A stretch of DNA of 64,000 nt, from positions 3,038,001 to 3,102,000 of the forward strand of contig NZ_CP020821.1 of the NCBI RefSeq assembly GCF_002105755.1, given 5' to 3'. A program made the translations under genes and the position numbers. The notes under the pieces are model-generated. The model was not told the DNA's origin. It saw only the letters and a list, made by a program, of their open reading frames with translations, and did no database searches. This stretch comes from Mycobacterium colombiense CECT 3035. Its GTDB lineage: Bacteria; Actinomycetota; Actinomycetes; Mycobacteriales; Mycobacteriaceae. Below are positions 51,736-60,701 of this stretch, piece after piece; position 1 is the first letter of the stretch, and every line of letters begins with the position of its first letter.

Positions 51736-52425
51736 TCACGGGGGCGTCTCCCGAAGGACGTAACCCACACCGCGCACGGTGTGGATCAGCCGCGGCTCCC
51801 CGTCGGCTTCGGTCTTGCGCCGCAGATAGCCCACGTAGACCTCCAGCGCGTTGCCCGAGGTGGGGAAGTCGAAGCCCCAGACCTCCTCGAGGATGCGGCT
51901 GCGGGTGAGCACCCGGCGCGGATTGGCGATCAGCATTTCCAGCAGCGCGAATTCGGTGCGGGTCAGGCTGATCCTGCGCTGTCCGCGGGTGACCTCGCGG
52001 GTGACCGGGTCCAGCGTCAGGTCGGAGAACGTCATCGCCACCGAGTCGGCGTCCTCGTCCTCCGGCTTGGTGCGGCGCAACAGCGCGCGCATCCGGGCCA
52101 GCAGTTCTTCCAGGGCGAACGGCTTCGGCAGGTAGTCGTCGGCGCCGGCGTCCAGGCCGGCGACCCGCTCCGACACCGAATCGCGCGCGGTCAGCACCAG
52201 GATGGGCAGATCGTCACCGGTGCTGCGGAGCTGACGGCACACCTCGAGGCCGTCCAGGCGCGGCATCATCACATCCAGGACGAGCGCGTCCGGACGATCG
52301 CTCGCGATCAGTTCGAGGGCTTCGACCCCGTCATGGGCCAACTCAACCGAGTAGCCATTGAAGGACAACGACCGACGCAGCGACTCGCGCACCGCGCGAT
52401 CGTCGTCGACGACCAGTATTCGCAC
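51736..52425 (-). CDS. mprA: Response regulator MprA
   Basis: This 229-residue OmpR/PhoB-type regulator controls envelope-stress genes, including sigE, sigB and pepD in M. tuberculosis, and its own operon. The receiver domain shows the acidic pair in [12 protein letters not shown], the phospho-acceptor in [13 protein letters not shown] (Asp near 48) and KPF near 101. The winged-helix domain ends in [29 protein letters not shown] (core [10 protein letters not shown]). The GTG at 52425 matches Rv0981. It lies 16 bases upstream of mprB. A direct-repeat MprA box precedes it. Confidence 0.97.
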   Translation of the reverse strand: MRILVVDDDRAVRESLRRSLSFNGYSVELAHDGVEALELIASDRPDALVLDVMMPRLDGLEVCRQLRSTGDDLPILVLTARDSVSERVAGLDAGADDYLPKPFALEELLARMRALLRRTKPEDEDADSVAMTFSDLTLDPVTREVTRGQRRISLTRTEFALLEMLIANPRRVLTRSRILEEVWGFDFPTSGNALEVYVGYLRRKTEADGEPRLIHTVRGVGYVLRETPP

Positions 52426-52446
52426 GGCCCCTAGTTTCGTCTCATC

Positions 52447-52465
52447 GCCTGAGACTGGCCTGAGA
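52447..52465 (-). promoter_or_regulatory. Candidate MprA box upstream of mprA
   Basis: On the minus strand, TCTCAGGC-CAG-TCTCAGGC is a perfect 8-base direct repeat with 11-base period, 22 bases before the mprA start. As I recall, MprA binds two loosely conserved 8-base direct repeats and autoregulates its operon, so this is a natural binding site. Confidence 0.7.
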
Positions 52466-52492
52466 GGCGCGCCGTGCGGTGGTCAGCGGCGA

Positions 52493-52584
52493 GCGCAGCG
52501 GGCCGCCGCCATCGGGTCAGCGGCGGTCGCAAGCGCGGCGAAGCCGGGCGCAGCGGGCCGCCGCCATCGGGTCAGCGGCGGTCG
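52493..52584. repeat. 37-base tandem-type direct repeat at the rpmF 3' end
   Basis: Bases 52493-52529 and 52548-52584 are identical over 37 bases, with a period of 55. The second copy covers the last 13 bases of rpmF. The first lies in the gap toward mprA. Each copy contains a GC-rich stem (CCGCCGC and GCGGCGG around a 10-base loop), which could terminate rpmF transcription before mprA. It appears to be a local duplication of the rpmF terminus. Confidence 0.75.
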
Positions 52585-52745
52585 AGGTCGATCAGACCGA
52601 GGCGGGCCGCCTTGAGCAGCCGCCGGGGCACTTTGTGCCGCTGACCTGCGACCGTCACACCGACGAGTTCGGTCTTCTCGGCCTTCCACTGCGCGCGCCG
52701 GCTACGGGTGTTCGCGCGCGACATTCTGCGCTTGGGTACGGCCAT
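52572..52745 (-). CDS. rpmF: 50S ribosomal protein L32
   Basis: This 57-residue ribosomal protein begins [20 protein letters not shown] and ends in LIDLDRR, matching Rv0979A in length and sequence style. It lacks the four zinc-binding cysteines present in some L32 paralogues, so it is the C-minus, zinc-independent form. The ATG at 52745 is certain from family alignment. The open frame 15 codons longer is not real. Its 3' end is duplicated as part of the 37-base repeat. Confidence 0.96.
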
Positions 52746-52960
52746 GGTCGGGCCTGACTCCTCGTGTTGCTTCGATAATTCGACGTGCATGCCGCGCTAC
52801 GTGGCCGGTGGGCCGAACGGGCGACGATCGCACATCAGGATAGTCGCTGGTCCGCTTGTCGCCAAAATGGACGCCCGCGCTCGATCGCCGGCCCCCCGCA
52901 CGCGCCGCGGACACCCCGCTCCGAAGTGGGATCCTTGACGTGGCACCGACGGTACCCGCT

Positions 52961-52993
52961 AACCTACCGGTTGGTTGGTTGGTCCGAACCGGT
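52961..52993. promoter_or_regulatory. Overlapping inverted repeats upstream of the Atu/Liu-like operon
   Basis: ACCGGTT (52966-52972) and AACCGGT (52987-52993) are perfect arms 14 bases apart. An overlapping palindrome, AACCTACC-GGTTGGTT (52961-52976), matches in 7 of 8 arm positions. A GGTT repeat fills the centre. The tract ends 23 bases before the operon's first ATG, a typical TetR-family operator position (compare AtuR/LiuR control). No regulator gene is adjacent. Confidence 0.55.
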
Positions 52994-53016
52994 GAATCCC
53001 CGAATGGAGGACAGGC

Positions 53017-54747
53017 ATGGCCTCTGCTTCCGGCGCTTCCGGCGCCTTGGGCAGCTCCGGCGCCGTCCGGATCGCGAACTGTTCGGGGTTCTACGGCGAC
53101 CGGCTGTCGGCCATGCGCGAGATGCTCACCGGCGGTGATGTCGACTACCTCACCGGCGATTACCTGGCCGAACTCACGATGCTGATCCTGGGCCGCGATC
53201 GGATGAAGCACCCGGAGCGCGGCTACGCGAAGACCTTTCTGACCCAGCTCGAGGACTGCCTGGGCGAGGCCCGCGACCGCGGCGTCCGCATCGTCGCCAA
53301 CGCCGGCGGCCTCAACCCGGCCGGTCTGGCCGATGCGATACGCGCGCTGGCCGAGCGGCTGGGCATCGACGCCCGGATCGCCCACGTGGAGGGCGATGAC
53401 CTGTTGCCGCGCGCCGCCGAACTCGGCCTGGGCAGCCCGCTGACCGCGAACGCATACCTGGGCGCCTGGGGGATCGTCGACTGCCTCGACGACGGCGCCG
53501 ACGTGGTCGTCACCGGCCGCGTCACCGACGCCTCGGTGATCGTCGGGGCGGCCGCCGCCCACTTCAACTGGGACCGCACCGACTACGACCGGCTCGCCGG
53601 CGCCGTGGTCGCCGGCCACGTCATCGAGTGCGGGGTGCAGGCCACCGGCGGCAACTACTCGTTCTTCACCGAGATCGCCGATCTCACCCACGCCGGCTTC
53701 CCCCTGGCCGAGGTCAGCGCCGACGGATCCTCGGTGATCACCAAACACCCGGGCACCGGCGGCCTGGTCAGCGTCGACACCGTCACCGCGCAACTGCTCT
53801 ACGAGATCACCGGGGCGCGCTACGCCAACCCCGACGTCACCGCGCGGATGGACAGCGTCGAGTTGTCGTCCGACGGCCCCGACCGGGTGCGCATCAACGG
53901 GGTGCGCGGCGAAGCCCCGCCGCCCACCTACAAGGTGTCGATGAACAGCATCGGCGGGTTCCGCAACTCGATGACCTTCGTGCTGACAGGACTGGACATC
54001 GAGGCCAAGGCCGACCTGATACGCCGGCAACTCGACGCCGCGCTGACGGTGAAGCCCGCCGAACTGCAGTGGTCGCTGGCCCGCACCGACCACCCCGACG
54101 CCGACACCGAAGAGGCCGCCAGCGCCCTGCTGCACTGTGTGGTGCGTGACCCCGACCCCGCGAACGTGGGACGCCACTTCTCTTCGGCCGCAGTCGAATT
54201 AGCGTTGGCCAGCTATCCGGGCTTCCACGTGACGGCCCCGCCTGGTGACGGCCAGGTCTACGGTGTGTTCACCCCGGGATACGTCGCCGCCGATCAGGTA
54301 CCGCACGTCGCGCTGCACGCCGACGGGTCCCGTGTTGACATTCCCTGCGCCACAGAGACTTTGGAGTTAGCCCCGGCCGCCGCGGCACCGCTGCCCGAAC
54401 CGCTGCCCGCCGGCCCGACCCGGCGGGCACCGCTGGGTCGCATCGCCGGGGCGCGCAGCGGCGACAAGGGCGGCTCCGCGAACGTCGGGGTCTGGGTGCG
54501 CACCGACGAGCAATGGCGCTGGCTGGCCCACACCTTGACCGTCGAACTGCTCAAAGAGCTGCTGCCCGAGGCGGCGGACTTCGACGTCACCCGCCACCTG
54601 CTGCCGAACCTGCGGGCGGTCAACTTCGTCATCGACGGCATCCTCGGCCAGGGCGTCGCCTACCAAGCCCGATTCGATCCCCAGGCCAAGGGGCTGGGCG
54701 AATGGCTCCGCGGCCGCTACCTCGACATCCCGGAGAGTCTGCTGTGA
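53017..54747 (+). CDS. AtuA-like (DUF1446) acyclic terpene utilisation family protein
   Basis: This 576-residue protein belongs to the AtuA/DUF1446 family (Rv0976c-like), required for acyclic terpene growth in Pseudomonas but of unknown biochemistry. The N-terminal domain begins VRIANCSGFYGDRLSAMREML, with GGDVDYLTGDYLAELTMLIL near residue 40 (core VDYLTGDYLAELTM) and VVTGRVTDASVIVGAAAAHF near 165. The C-terminal AtuA domain has the RSGDKGGSANVGVWV signature near 480. GGAGGA precedes the ATG. Its stop overlaps fadE13 (GTGA). It is the first gene of a six-gene acyl-CoA operon. Confidence 0.88.
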   Translation: MASASGASGALGSSGAVRIANCSGFYGDRLSAMREMLTGGDVDYLTGDYLAELTMLILGRDRMKHPERGYAKTFLTQLEDCLGEARDRGVRIVANAGGLNPAGLADAIRALAERLGIDARIAHVEGDDLLPRAAELGLGSPLTANAYLGAWGIVDCLDDGADVVVTGRVTDASVIVGAAAAHFNWDRTDYDRLAGAVVAGHVIECGVQATGGNYSFFTEIADLTHAGFPLAEVSADGSSVITKHPGTGGLVSVDTVTAQLLYEITGARYANPDVTARMDSVELSSDGPDRVRINGVRGEAPPPTYKVSMNSIGGFRNSMTFVLTGLDIEAKADLIRRQLDAALTVKPAELQWSLARTDHPDADTEEAASALLHCVVRDPDPANVGRHFSSAAVELALASYPGFHVTAPPGDGQVYGVFTPGYVAADQVPHVALHADGSRVDIPCATETLELAPAAAAPLPEPLPAGPTRRAPLGRIAGARSGDKGGSANVGVWVRTDEQWRWLAHTLTVELLKELLPEAADFDVTRHLLPNLRAVNFVIDGILGQGVAYQARFDPQAKGLGEWLRGRYLDIPESLL

Positions 54748-55892
54748 ATCTTTGGACCACGCCCGAGCGCGAACAGTTGCGAAAGACGGTGCGCTCCTTC
54801 GCCGAACGCGAGATCCTGCCGCACGTCGACGAGTGGGAGCGCACCGGCGACCTGCCGCGCGAACTGCATCGCAGCGCCGGGGTGGCGGGCCTGCTGGGGG
54901 CGGGCTTCCCCGAATCGGTCGGCGGCGGTGGCGGCGACGGCGCCGACGCGGTGATCATCTGCGAGGAGATGCACCAGGCCGGAGCGCCGGGCGGGGTGTT
55001 CGCGTCGCTGTTCACCTGCGGCATCGCGGTACCGCACATGATCGCCTCGGGCGATCAGCGGCTGATCGACGAGTTCGTCCGCCCGACGCTGGCCGGCGAG
55101 ATGATCGGTTCGCTGGCCATCACGGAACCCGGTGGCGGTTCCGACGTCGGGCATCTGCGGACCAGCGCGGTGCGCGACGGTCATCATTACGTCGTCAACG
55201 GAGCCAAGACCTACATCACCTCCGGGGTCCGCGCCGACTACGTCGTCACCGCGGTGCGCACCGGAGGCGCAGGCGCAGGCGGGGTTTCGCTGCTGCTGGT
55301 CGAGAAGGGCACACCGGGCTTCGAGGTGACTCGCAAGCTGGACAAGATGGGCTGGCGGTCCTCGGACACCGCCGAGCTGTCCTATACCGACGTTCGCGTG
55401 CCGGTGGCCAACCTGGTCGGCGCCGAGAACAGCGGCTTCGCCCAGATCGCGCAGGCCTTCGTCTCCGAGCGGATTGGCCTTGCCGCACAGGCCTATTCGA
55501 GCGCGCAGCGATGCCTGGATTTGACGGTGCAATGGTGTCGCGACCGCGAAACGTTCGGCCGCCCATTGATATCGCGGCAGTCGGTGCAGAACACCTTGGC
55601 CGAGATGGCGCGCCGCATCGACGTCGCCCGGGTCTATTCGCGCAGCGTGGTCGAGCGGCAACTCGCCGGCGAGACGAACCTGATTCCGCAGGTGTGTTTC
55701 GCCAAGAACACCGCCGTCGAGGCCGGCGAATGGGTGGCCAACCAAGCCGTTCAGCTGTTCGGCGGGATGGGCTACATGGCCGAATCCGAGGTCGAGCGCC
55801 AGTACCGGGACATGAGAATCCTGGGCATCGGCGGCGGGACCACCGAAATCCTCACCGCACTGTCCGCCAAACTGCTGGGATTCCAATCATGA
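54744..55892 (+). CDS. fadE13: Acyl-CoA dehydrogenase FadE13
   Basis: This 382-residue flavoenzyme introduces the alpha-beta double bond into an acyl-CoA. The FAD/acyl signatures are SLAITEPGGGSDVGHL near residue 124 and VNGAKTYITSG near 151. The middle-domain LDKMGWRSSDTAELSY is near 195, and QLFGGMGYMAESEVERQYRDMRI lies near the C-terminus (core GGMGYMAESEVERQYRD). The GTG at 54744 overlaps the AtuA-like stop. Homology is to Rv0975c. Its position before a biotin-dependent carboxylase suggests oxidation of a branched substrate such as isovaleryl- or citronellyl-CoA. Confidence 0.93.
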   Translation: MNLWTTPEREQLRKTVRSFAEREILPHVDEWERTGDLPRELHRSAGVAGLLGAGFPESVGGGGGDGADAVIICEEMHQAGAPGGVFASLFTCGIAVPHMIASGDQRLIDEFVRPTLAGEMIGSLAITEPGGGSDVGHLRTSAVRDGHHYVVNGAKTYITSGVRADYVVTAVRTGGAGAGGVSLLLVEKGTPGFEVTRKLDKMGWRSSDTAELSYTDVRVPVANLVGAENSGFAQIAQAFVSERIGLAAQAYSSAQRCLDLTVQWCRDRETFGRPLISRQSVQNTLAEMARRIDVARVYSRSVVERQLAGETNLIPQVCFAKNTAVEAGEWVANQAVQLFGGMGYMAESEVERQYRDMRILGIGGGTTEILTALSAKLLGFQS

Positions 55893-55945
55893 CTGCGCCG
55901 GCGACGATGCAGAGCGCAGCGATGAGGAGGAGCGGCGCCAAATGA
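55889..55945 (+). repeat. MIRU element (57-base mini-ORF bridging fadE13 and accD2)
   Basis: This spacer matches the recalled MIRU (mycobacterial interspersed repetitive unit) pattern: ATGACTGCGCCGGCGACGAT, then a GCAGAGCG segment, then GATGAGGAGG. It forms an 18-codon ORF whose ATG overlaps the fadE13 stop (ATGA) and whose TGA overlaps the accD2 ATG (ATGA). The AGGAGG serves as the accD2 ribosome-binding site. It keeps the operon translationally coupled. Confidence 0.85.
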
Positions 55946-57537
55946 CCAAGCTGCAGTCCACCCTCGACCGCGAGGCCCCCGTCTTCGCCGACGCGGCGGC
56001 GGCGGCGATCACGAAACTCGAGGAGATCGACACCGAGCTGGCCAACGCGCTGGCCGGCGGTGGGACCAAATACGTTGAGCGCCACCATGAACGCGGCAAG
56101 CTCACGGCGCGCGAACGCATCGAATTGCTCGTCGACGCGGACTCGCCGTTCCTGGAGCTGAGCCCGCTGGCGGCCTGGGGCAGCGCCTTCAAGGTCGGCG
56201 CGAGCACGGTCACCGGCATCGGCGTGGTCGAAGGCGTCGAGTGCATGATCGTCGCCAACGACCCGACGGTCAAAGGCGGCACCAGCAACCCGTGGACCCT
56301 GAAGAAGATCCTGCGGGCCAACCAGATCGCCTTCGAGAACCGGCTACCGGTCGTCTCCCTGGTGGAATCCGGCGGCGCGGACCTGCCCACCCAGAAGGAG
56401 ATCTTCATTCCCGGCGGGCGGATGTTCCGCGACCTGACCCGGCTGTCGGCGGCCGGGATCCCCACCATCGCATTGGTGTTCGGCAACTCGACCGCGGGCG
56501 GCGCCTACGTCCCGGGCATGTCCGACCACGTGGTGATGATCAAGGAGCGCTCCAAGGTCTTCCTCGCCGGTCCCCCGCTGGTCAAGATGGCCACCGGTGA
56601 GGAATCCGACGACGAATCGCTCGGCGGCGCCGAAATGCACGCCCGGGTCTCGGGTTTGGCCGACTACTTCGCCGTCGACGAACTCGACGCGATCCGGATC
56701 GGCCGCCGCGTGGTGGCCCGGTTGAACTGGGCCAAGCAGGGGCCGAAGCCCAAACCGGTCACCGAGCCGCTGTTCGACACCGAGGAACTCATCGGCATCG
56801 TGCCCGCGGATCTGCGCATCCCGTTCGATCCCCGGGAAGTGATCGCCCGCATCGTCGACGGCTCCGAATTCGACGAATTCAAGCCGCTGTACGGGTCGTC
56901 GCTGGTGACCGGCTGGGCCCGGTTGCACGGTTACCCGATCGGCATCCTGGCCAACGCGCGCGGCGTGCTGTTCAGCGAGGAGTCCCAGAAGGCCACCCAG
57001 TTCATCCAGCTGGCCAACCGCTCGGATACGCCACTGTTGTTCCTGCACAACACCACCGGCTACATGGTGGGCAAGGACTACGAAGAGGGCGGGATGATCA
57101 AGCACGGCTCGATGATGATCAACGCCGTGTCCAATTCGACCGTCCCGCACATCTCGCTGCTGATCGGCGCGTCCTACGGCGCGGGCCACTACGGCATGTG
57201 CGGCCGCGCCTACGACCCGCGGTTCCTCTTCGCGTGGCCGACCGCCAAGTCCGCGGTGATGGGTGGCGCCCAGTTGTCGGGCGTGCTCTCGATCGTCGCC
57301 CGCGCCGCCGCGGAGGCCCGCGGCCAGCAGGTCGACGAGGAGGCCGACGCGGCCATGCGGGCCGCGGTCGAAGGCCAGATCGAAGCCGAGTCGCTGCCGC
57401 TGGTGCTGTCCGGGATGCTCTACGACGACGGCGTGATCGACCCGCGCGATACCCGCACCGTATTGGGAATGTGTCTGTCCGCCATCGCCAATGGCCCGAT
57501 TAAGGGGACGTCGAACTTCGGCGTCTTCCGGATGTGA
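55942..57537 (+). CDS. accD2: Acyl-CoA carboxylase beta (carboxyltransferase) subunit AccD2
   Basis: This 531-residue carboxyltransferase moves CO2 from biotin to an acyl-CoA. The N-terminal crotonase-like half has KLTARERIELLVD near residue 54 and VFGNSTAGGAYVPGMSDHVV near 180. The C-terminal half has LLFLHNTTGYMVGKDYE near 375 and YGAGHYGMCGRAYDPRFLFAWP near 418 (core GAGHYGMCGRAYDPRF). The GGAYVPxMSD and YGMCGRAY patterns are those of methylcrotonyl-/geranyl-CoA carboxylases rather than acetyl/propionyl types. It overlaps the MIRU stop and accA2 start. It corresponds to Rv0974c. Confidence 0.93.
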   Translation: MTKLQSTLDREAPVFADAAAAAITKLEEIDTELANALAGGGTKYVERHHERGKLTARERIELLVDADSPFLELSPLAAWGSAFKVGASTVTGIGVVEGVECMIVANDPTVKGGTSNPWTLKKILRANQIAFENRLPVVSLVESGGADLPTQKEIFIPGGRMFRDLTRLSAAGIPTIALVFGNSTAGGAYVPGMSDHVVMIKERSKVFLAGPPLVKMATGEESDDESLGGAEMHARVSGLADYFAVDELDAIRIGRRVVARLNWAKQGPKPKPVTEPLFDTEELIGIVPADLRIPFDPREVIARIVDGSEFDEFKPLYGSSLVTGWARLHGYPIGILANARGVLFSEESQKATQFIQLANRSDTPLLFLHNTTGYMVGKDYEEGGMIKHGSMMINAVSNSTVPHISLLIGASYGAGHYGMCGRAYDPRFLFAWPTAKSAVMGGAQLSGVLSIVARAAAEARGQQVDEEADAAMRAAVEGQIEAESLPLVLSGMLYDDGVIDPRDTRTVLGMCLSAIANGPIKGTSNFGVFRM

Positions 57538-59522
57538 GCCCCATGATCACACGAGTCCTTGTCGCCAACCGGGGCGAGATCGCCCGGCGGGTATTCGCCA
57601 CCTGCCGTCGGCTCGGCCTGGGCACCGTCGCCGTCTACACCGACCCCGACGCCGGCGCGCCGCACGTCGCCGAGGCCGACGCCCGCGTGCGGCTGGACAA
57701 GACCAACGACTACCTCAACGCCGCGGCCATCGTCTCTGCGGCCCGCGCCGCGGGCGCCGATGCGATCCACCCCGGCTACGGGTTCCTCTCGGAGAACGCC
57801 GAATTCGCCGCCGCCGTCGCCGACGCCGGCCTGACGTGGGTGGGCCCGCCGGTGGATGCGGTGCGTGCGATGGGCTCCAAGATCGAGTCCAAGAAGCTGA
57901 TGGCCGCCGCCGGGGTGCCGGTGCTCGACGAGCTCGACCCGGAGACGGTCACCGAGGCGCAGCTGCCGGTGCTGGTCAAGGCCTCCGCCGGAGGAGGTGG
58001 CCGCGGCATGCGTGTCGTTCGCGAATTATCTTCCCTCGCAGGTGAAGTCGCCGCGGCGAGCCGCGAGGCGCAGTCCGCGTTCGGTGATCCGACCGTGTTC
58101 TGCGAGCGCTACCTGCCGACCGGGCATCACATCGAGGTTCAGGTCATGGCCGACACCCATGGCACCGTCTGGGCGGTCGGCGAACGCGAATGCTCGATTC
58201 AGCGCCGCCACCAGAAGATCATCGAGGAAGCGCCCTCGCCGCTGGTCGAGCGCACACCCGGCATGCGCGCCAAGCTGTTCGACGCGGCGCGGCTGGCCGC
58301 CGAAGCCATCGGCTACACCGGAGCCGGGACGGTGGAGTTCCTGGCCGACGACGCCGGCGAGTTCTACTTCCTGGAGATGAACACCCGGCTGCAGGTCGAA
58401 CACCCGGTCACCGAGGAAACCACCGGGCTCGACCTCGTCGAACTGCAGCTCTCCGTCGCCGACGGCCAGCGCCTGGCCGCGGAACCGCCGGTCCCCCAAG
58501 GACATTCGATCGAGGCCCGGCTCTACGCCGAGGATCCCGCCCGCAATTGGCAGCCACAGGCGGGCCTGGTGCGCGCGTTCGAGGTGCCGTCGGTCCGCGC
58601 GGAGTTCGGCTCGCTGGGCCACCGGACCGGGATCCGGCTGGATTCCGGCATCGTCGACGGGTTCACCGTCTCGATCCACTACGACCCGATGCTGGCCAAG
58701 GTCATCTCCTACGCCCCGACGCGCCGCCAGGCGACGCTGGTCCTCGCCGACGCGCTGGCCCGCGCCCGCGTGCACGGGGTGCGCACCAACCGCGATCTGC
58801 TGGTGAACGTGCTGCGGCATCCGGCGTTCCTCGACGGTGCCACCGACACCGCGTTTTTCGACACCCACGACCTCGCGCGGCTGGCGGCGCCCCTCGGCGA
58901 CGCCGCGGTGCTCCGGCTGTCCGCCATCGCCGCCGCGCTCGCCGACGCCGCGCACAACCGCGCCCTCGCCCCGGTGCTGGCCGCCGTTCCCAGCGGCTGG
59001 CGCAACCTGGCTTCGGGTCACCAGGCCAAGGACTATCTCGACGACCAGGGCGACCAACATAGGGTTCAATACCGGTTCACCAGAACCGGATTGGCGCTCC
59101 CCGACGACCCCTCGGTGCAGCTGGTGTCGGCCACGGCCGATGACGTCGTACTGCGGGCCGACGGGGTCGACCACGGCTTCTCGGTGCGGCGCTACGATTC
59201 CGACGTCTACGTCGATTCCGCACGCGGGTCCGTGCACCTGATCGCGCTGCCGCGTTTTCCCGAGCCCGGTTCGACCGTCGAAAAGGGCTCGCTGGTGGCG
59301 CCCATGCCCGGCAGCGTCATTCGGCTCGGCGCCGCGATCGGCGACACCGTCACCGCGGGTCAGCCGCTGATCTGGCTGGAAGCCATGAAGATGGAACACA
59401 CCATCGCCGCCCCGGTCGACGGGGTACTCGTTGAACTCAACGTCAAGACCGGTCAGCAAGTCGAAGTCGGCGCCGTGCTGGCAAGAGTGGAAGCGCCGCA
59501 ATCAGAAGGGGATCAAGCATGA
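57534..59522 (+). CDS. accA2: Acyl-CoA carboxylase alpha subunit AccA2 (biotin carboxylase plus biotin carrier)
   Basis: This 662-residue protein joins biotin carboxylase and biotin carrier domains. N-terminal ITRVLVANRGEIARRVF opens the carboxylase. The ATP-grasp loop KASAGGGGRGMRVV is near residue 150, and FLEMNTRLQVEHPVTEE is near 280. The biotinylation site EAMKMEHTIAAPVDG is near 620. The GTG at 57534 overlaps accD2 (GTGA). The ATG at 57543 is an alternative. It partners AccD2 in carboxylating a branched enoyl-CoA, by analogy with LiuD/AtuF. It corresponds to Rv0973c and is of similar length. Confidence 0.93.
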   Translation: MSPMITRVLVANRGEIARRVFATCRRLGLGTVAVYTDPDAGAPHVAEADARVRLDKTNDYLNAAAIVSAARAAGADAIHPGYGFLSENAEFAAAVADAGLTWVGPPVDAVRAMGSKIESKKLMAAAGVPVLDELDPETVTEAQLPVLVKASAGGGGRGMRVVRELSSLAGEVAAASREAQSAFGDPTVFCERYLPTGHHIEVQVMADTHGTVWAVGERECSIQRRHQKIIEEAPSPLVERTPGMRAKLFDAARLAAEAIGYTGAGTVEFLADDAGEFYFLEMNTRLQVEHPVTEETTGLDLVELQLSVADGQRLAAEPPVPQGHSIEARLYAEDPARNWQPQAGLVRAFEVPSVRAEFGSLGHRTGIRLDSGIVDGFTVSIHYDPMLAKVISYAPTRRQATLVLADALARARVHGVRTNRDLLVNVLRHPAFLDGATDTAFFDTHDLARLAAPLGDAAVLRLSAIAAALADAAHNRALAPVLAAVPSGWRNLASGHQAKDYLDDQGDQHRVQYRFTRTGLALPDDPSVQLVSATADDVVLRADGVDHGFSVRRYDSDVYVDSARGSVHLIALPRFPEPGSTVEKGSLVAPMPGSVIRLGAAIGDTVTAGQPLIWLEAMKMEHTIAAPVDGVLVELNVKTGQQVEVGAVLARVEAPQSEGDQA

Positions 59523-60685
59523 CCGACACCAGCTTCATCGAGAGCGAGGAGCGTCAGGCCCTGCGCAAATCGGTGGCGGCGTGGGCCGCCAACTACGGCA
59601 GCGAGTACTACCTGCGCAAGGCCCGCGCCCACGAGCACACCGACGAATTGTGGTCCGAGGCCGGTAAACTCGGCTTCCTCGGGGTGAACCTGCCCGAGGA
59701 GTATGGCGGCGGCGGCGCGGGAATGTATGAGCTGTCGCTGGTCATGGAGGAGATGGCGGCCGCCGGTAGCGCGCTGCTGCTGATGGTGGTCTCGCCCGCC
59801 ATCAACGGCACCATCATCAGCAAGTTCGGCACCGAGGAGCAGAAGAAGCGCTGGATCCCCGGCATCGCCGATGGCACGCTGACGATGGCGTTCGCGATCA
59901 CCGAGCCCGACGCCGGCTCCAACTCGCACAAGATCACCACCACCGCGCGACGTGACGGCAGCGACTGGATCCTCAAGGGCCAGAAGGTTTACATCTCCGG
60001 CATCGACCAGGCGCAGGCGGTCCTGGTGGTGGCCCGCACCGAAGAGGCCAAGACCGGCAAGTTGCGCCCCGCGCTGTTCGTGGTGCCCACCGATGCCCCC
60101 GGATTCACCTACACGCCAATCGAAATGGAGCTGATCAGCCCCGAACGCCAGTTCCAGGTCTTCCTCGACGACGTTCGCCTGCCCAGCGACGCGCTGGTCG
60201 GCGCCGAAGACGCCGCCATCGCACAGCTTTTCGCCGGGCTCAACCCCGAACGCATCATGGGCGCGGCGAGCTCCGTCGGGATGGGACGGTTCGCCCTCAA
60301 CAAGGCCGCCGACTACGTCAAGACCCGTCAGGTGTGGGGCACGCCCATCGGCGCGCACCAGGGCCTGTCACACCCGTTGGCGCAGTGCCACATCGAGGTC
60401 GAACTGGCCAAGCTGATGATGCAGAAGGCCGCCAGCCTGTACGACTCTGGCAACGACATGGGCGCGGCCGAGGCCGCGAACATGGCGAAATACGCTGCGG
60501 CCGAGGCGGCGACGCGGTCGGTGGACCAGGCGGTGCAGTCGATGGGCGGCAACGGGCTGACGAAGGAGTATGGCGTGGCCGCGATGCTCACCTCGGCCCG
60601 GCTGGGCCGCATCGCTCCGGTCAGCCGTGAGATGGTGCTCAACTTCGTCGCGCAGACATCGCTGGGCCTCCCGCGCAGTTACTGA
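59519..60685 (+). CDS. fadE12: Acyl-CoA dehydrogenase FadE12
   Basis: This 388-residue second acyl-CoA dehydrogenase of the operon overlaps accA2 by ATGA. Signatures are LPEEYGGGGAGMYEL near residue 58, TMAFAITEPDAGSNSHKITT near 121, LKGQKVYISGID near 151 and the C-terminal QSMGGNGLTKEYGVAAMLT near 340. The catalytic glutamate position is not obvious by eye. Its presence next to FadE13 implies two different substrates or steps, as for a branched-chain or isoprenoid acid. It corresponds to Rv0972c (388 residues). Confidence 0.93.
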   Translation: MTDTSFIESEERQALRKSVAAWAANYGSEYYLRKARAHEHTDELWSEAGKLGFLGVNLPEEYGGGGAGMYELSLVMEEMAAAGSALLLMVVSPAINGTIISKFGTEEQKKRWIPGIADGTLTMAFAITEPDAGSNSHKITTTARRDGSDWILKGQKVYISGIDQAQAVLVVARTEEAKTGKLRPALFVVPTDAPGFTYTPIEMELISPERQFQVFLDDVRLPSDALVGAEDAAIAQLFAGLNPERIMGAASSVGMGRFALNKAADYVKTRQVWGTPIGAHQGLSHPLAQCHIEVELAKLMMQKAASLYDSGNDMGAAEAANMAKYAAAEAATRSVDQAVQSMGGNGLTKEYGVAAMLTSARLGRIAPVSREMVLNFVAQTSLGLPRSY

Positions 60686-60701
60686 TGGCTGGGTCTTTCT
60701 C

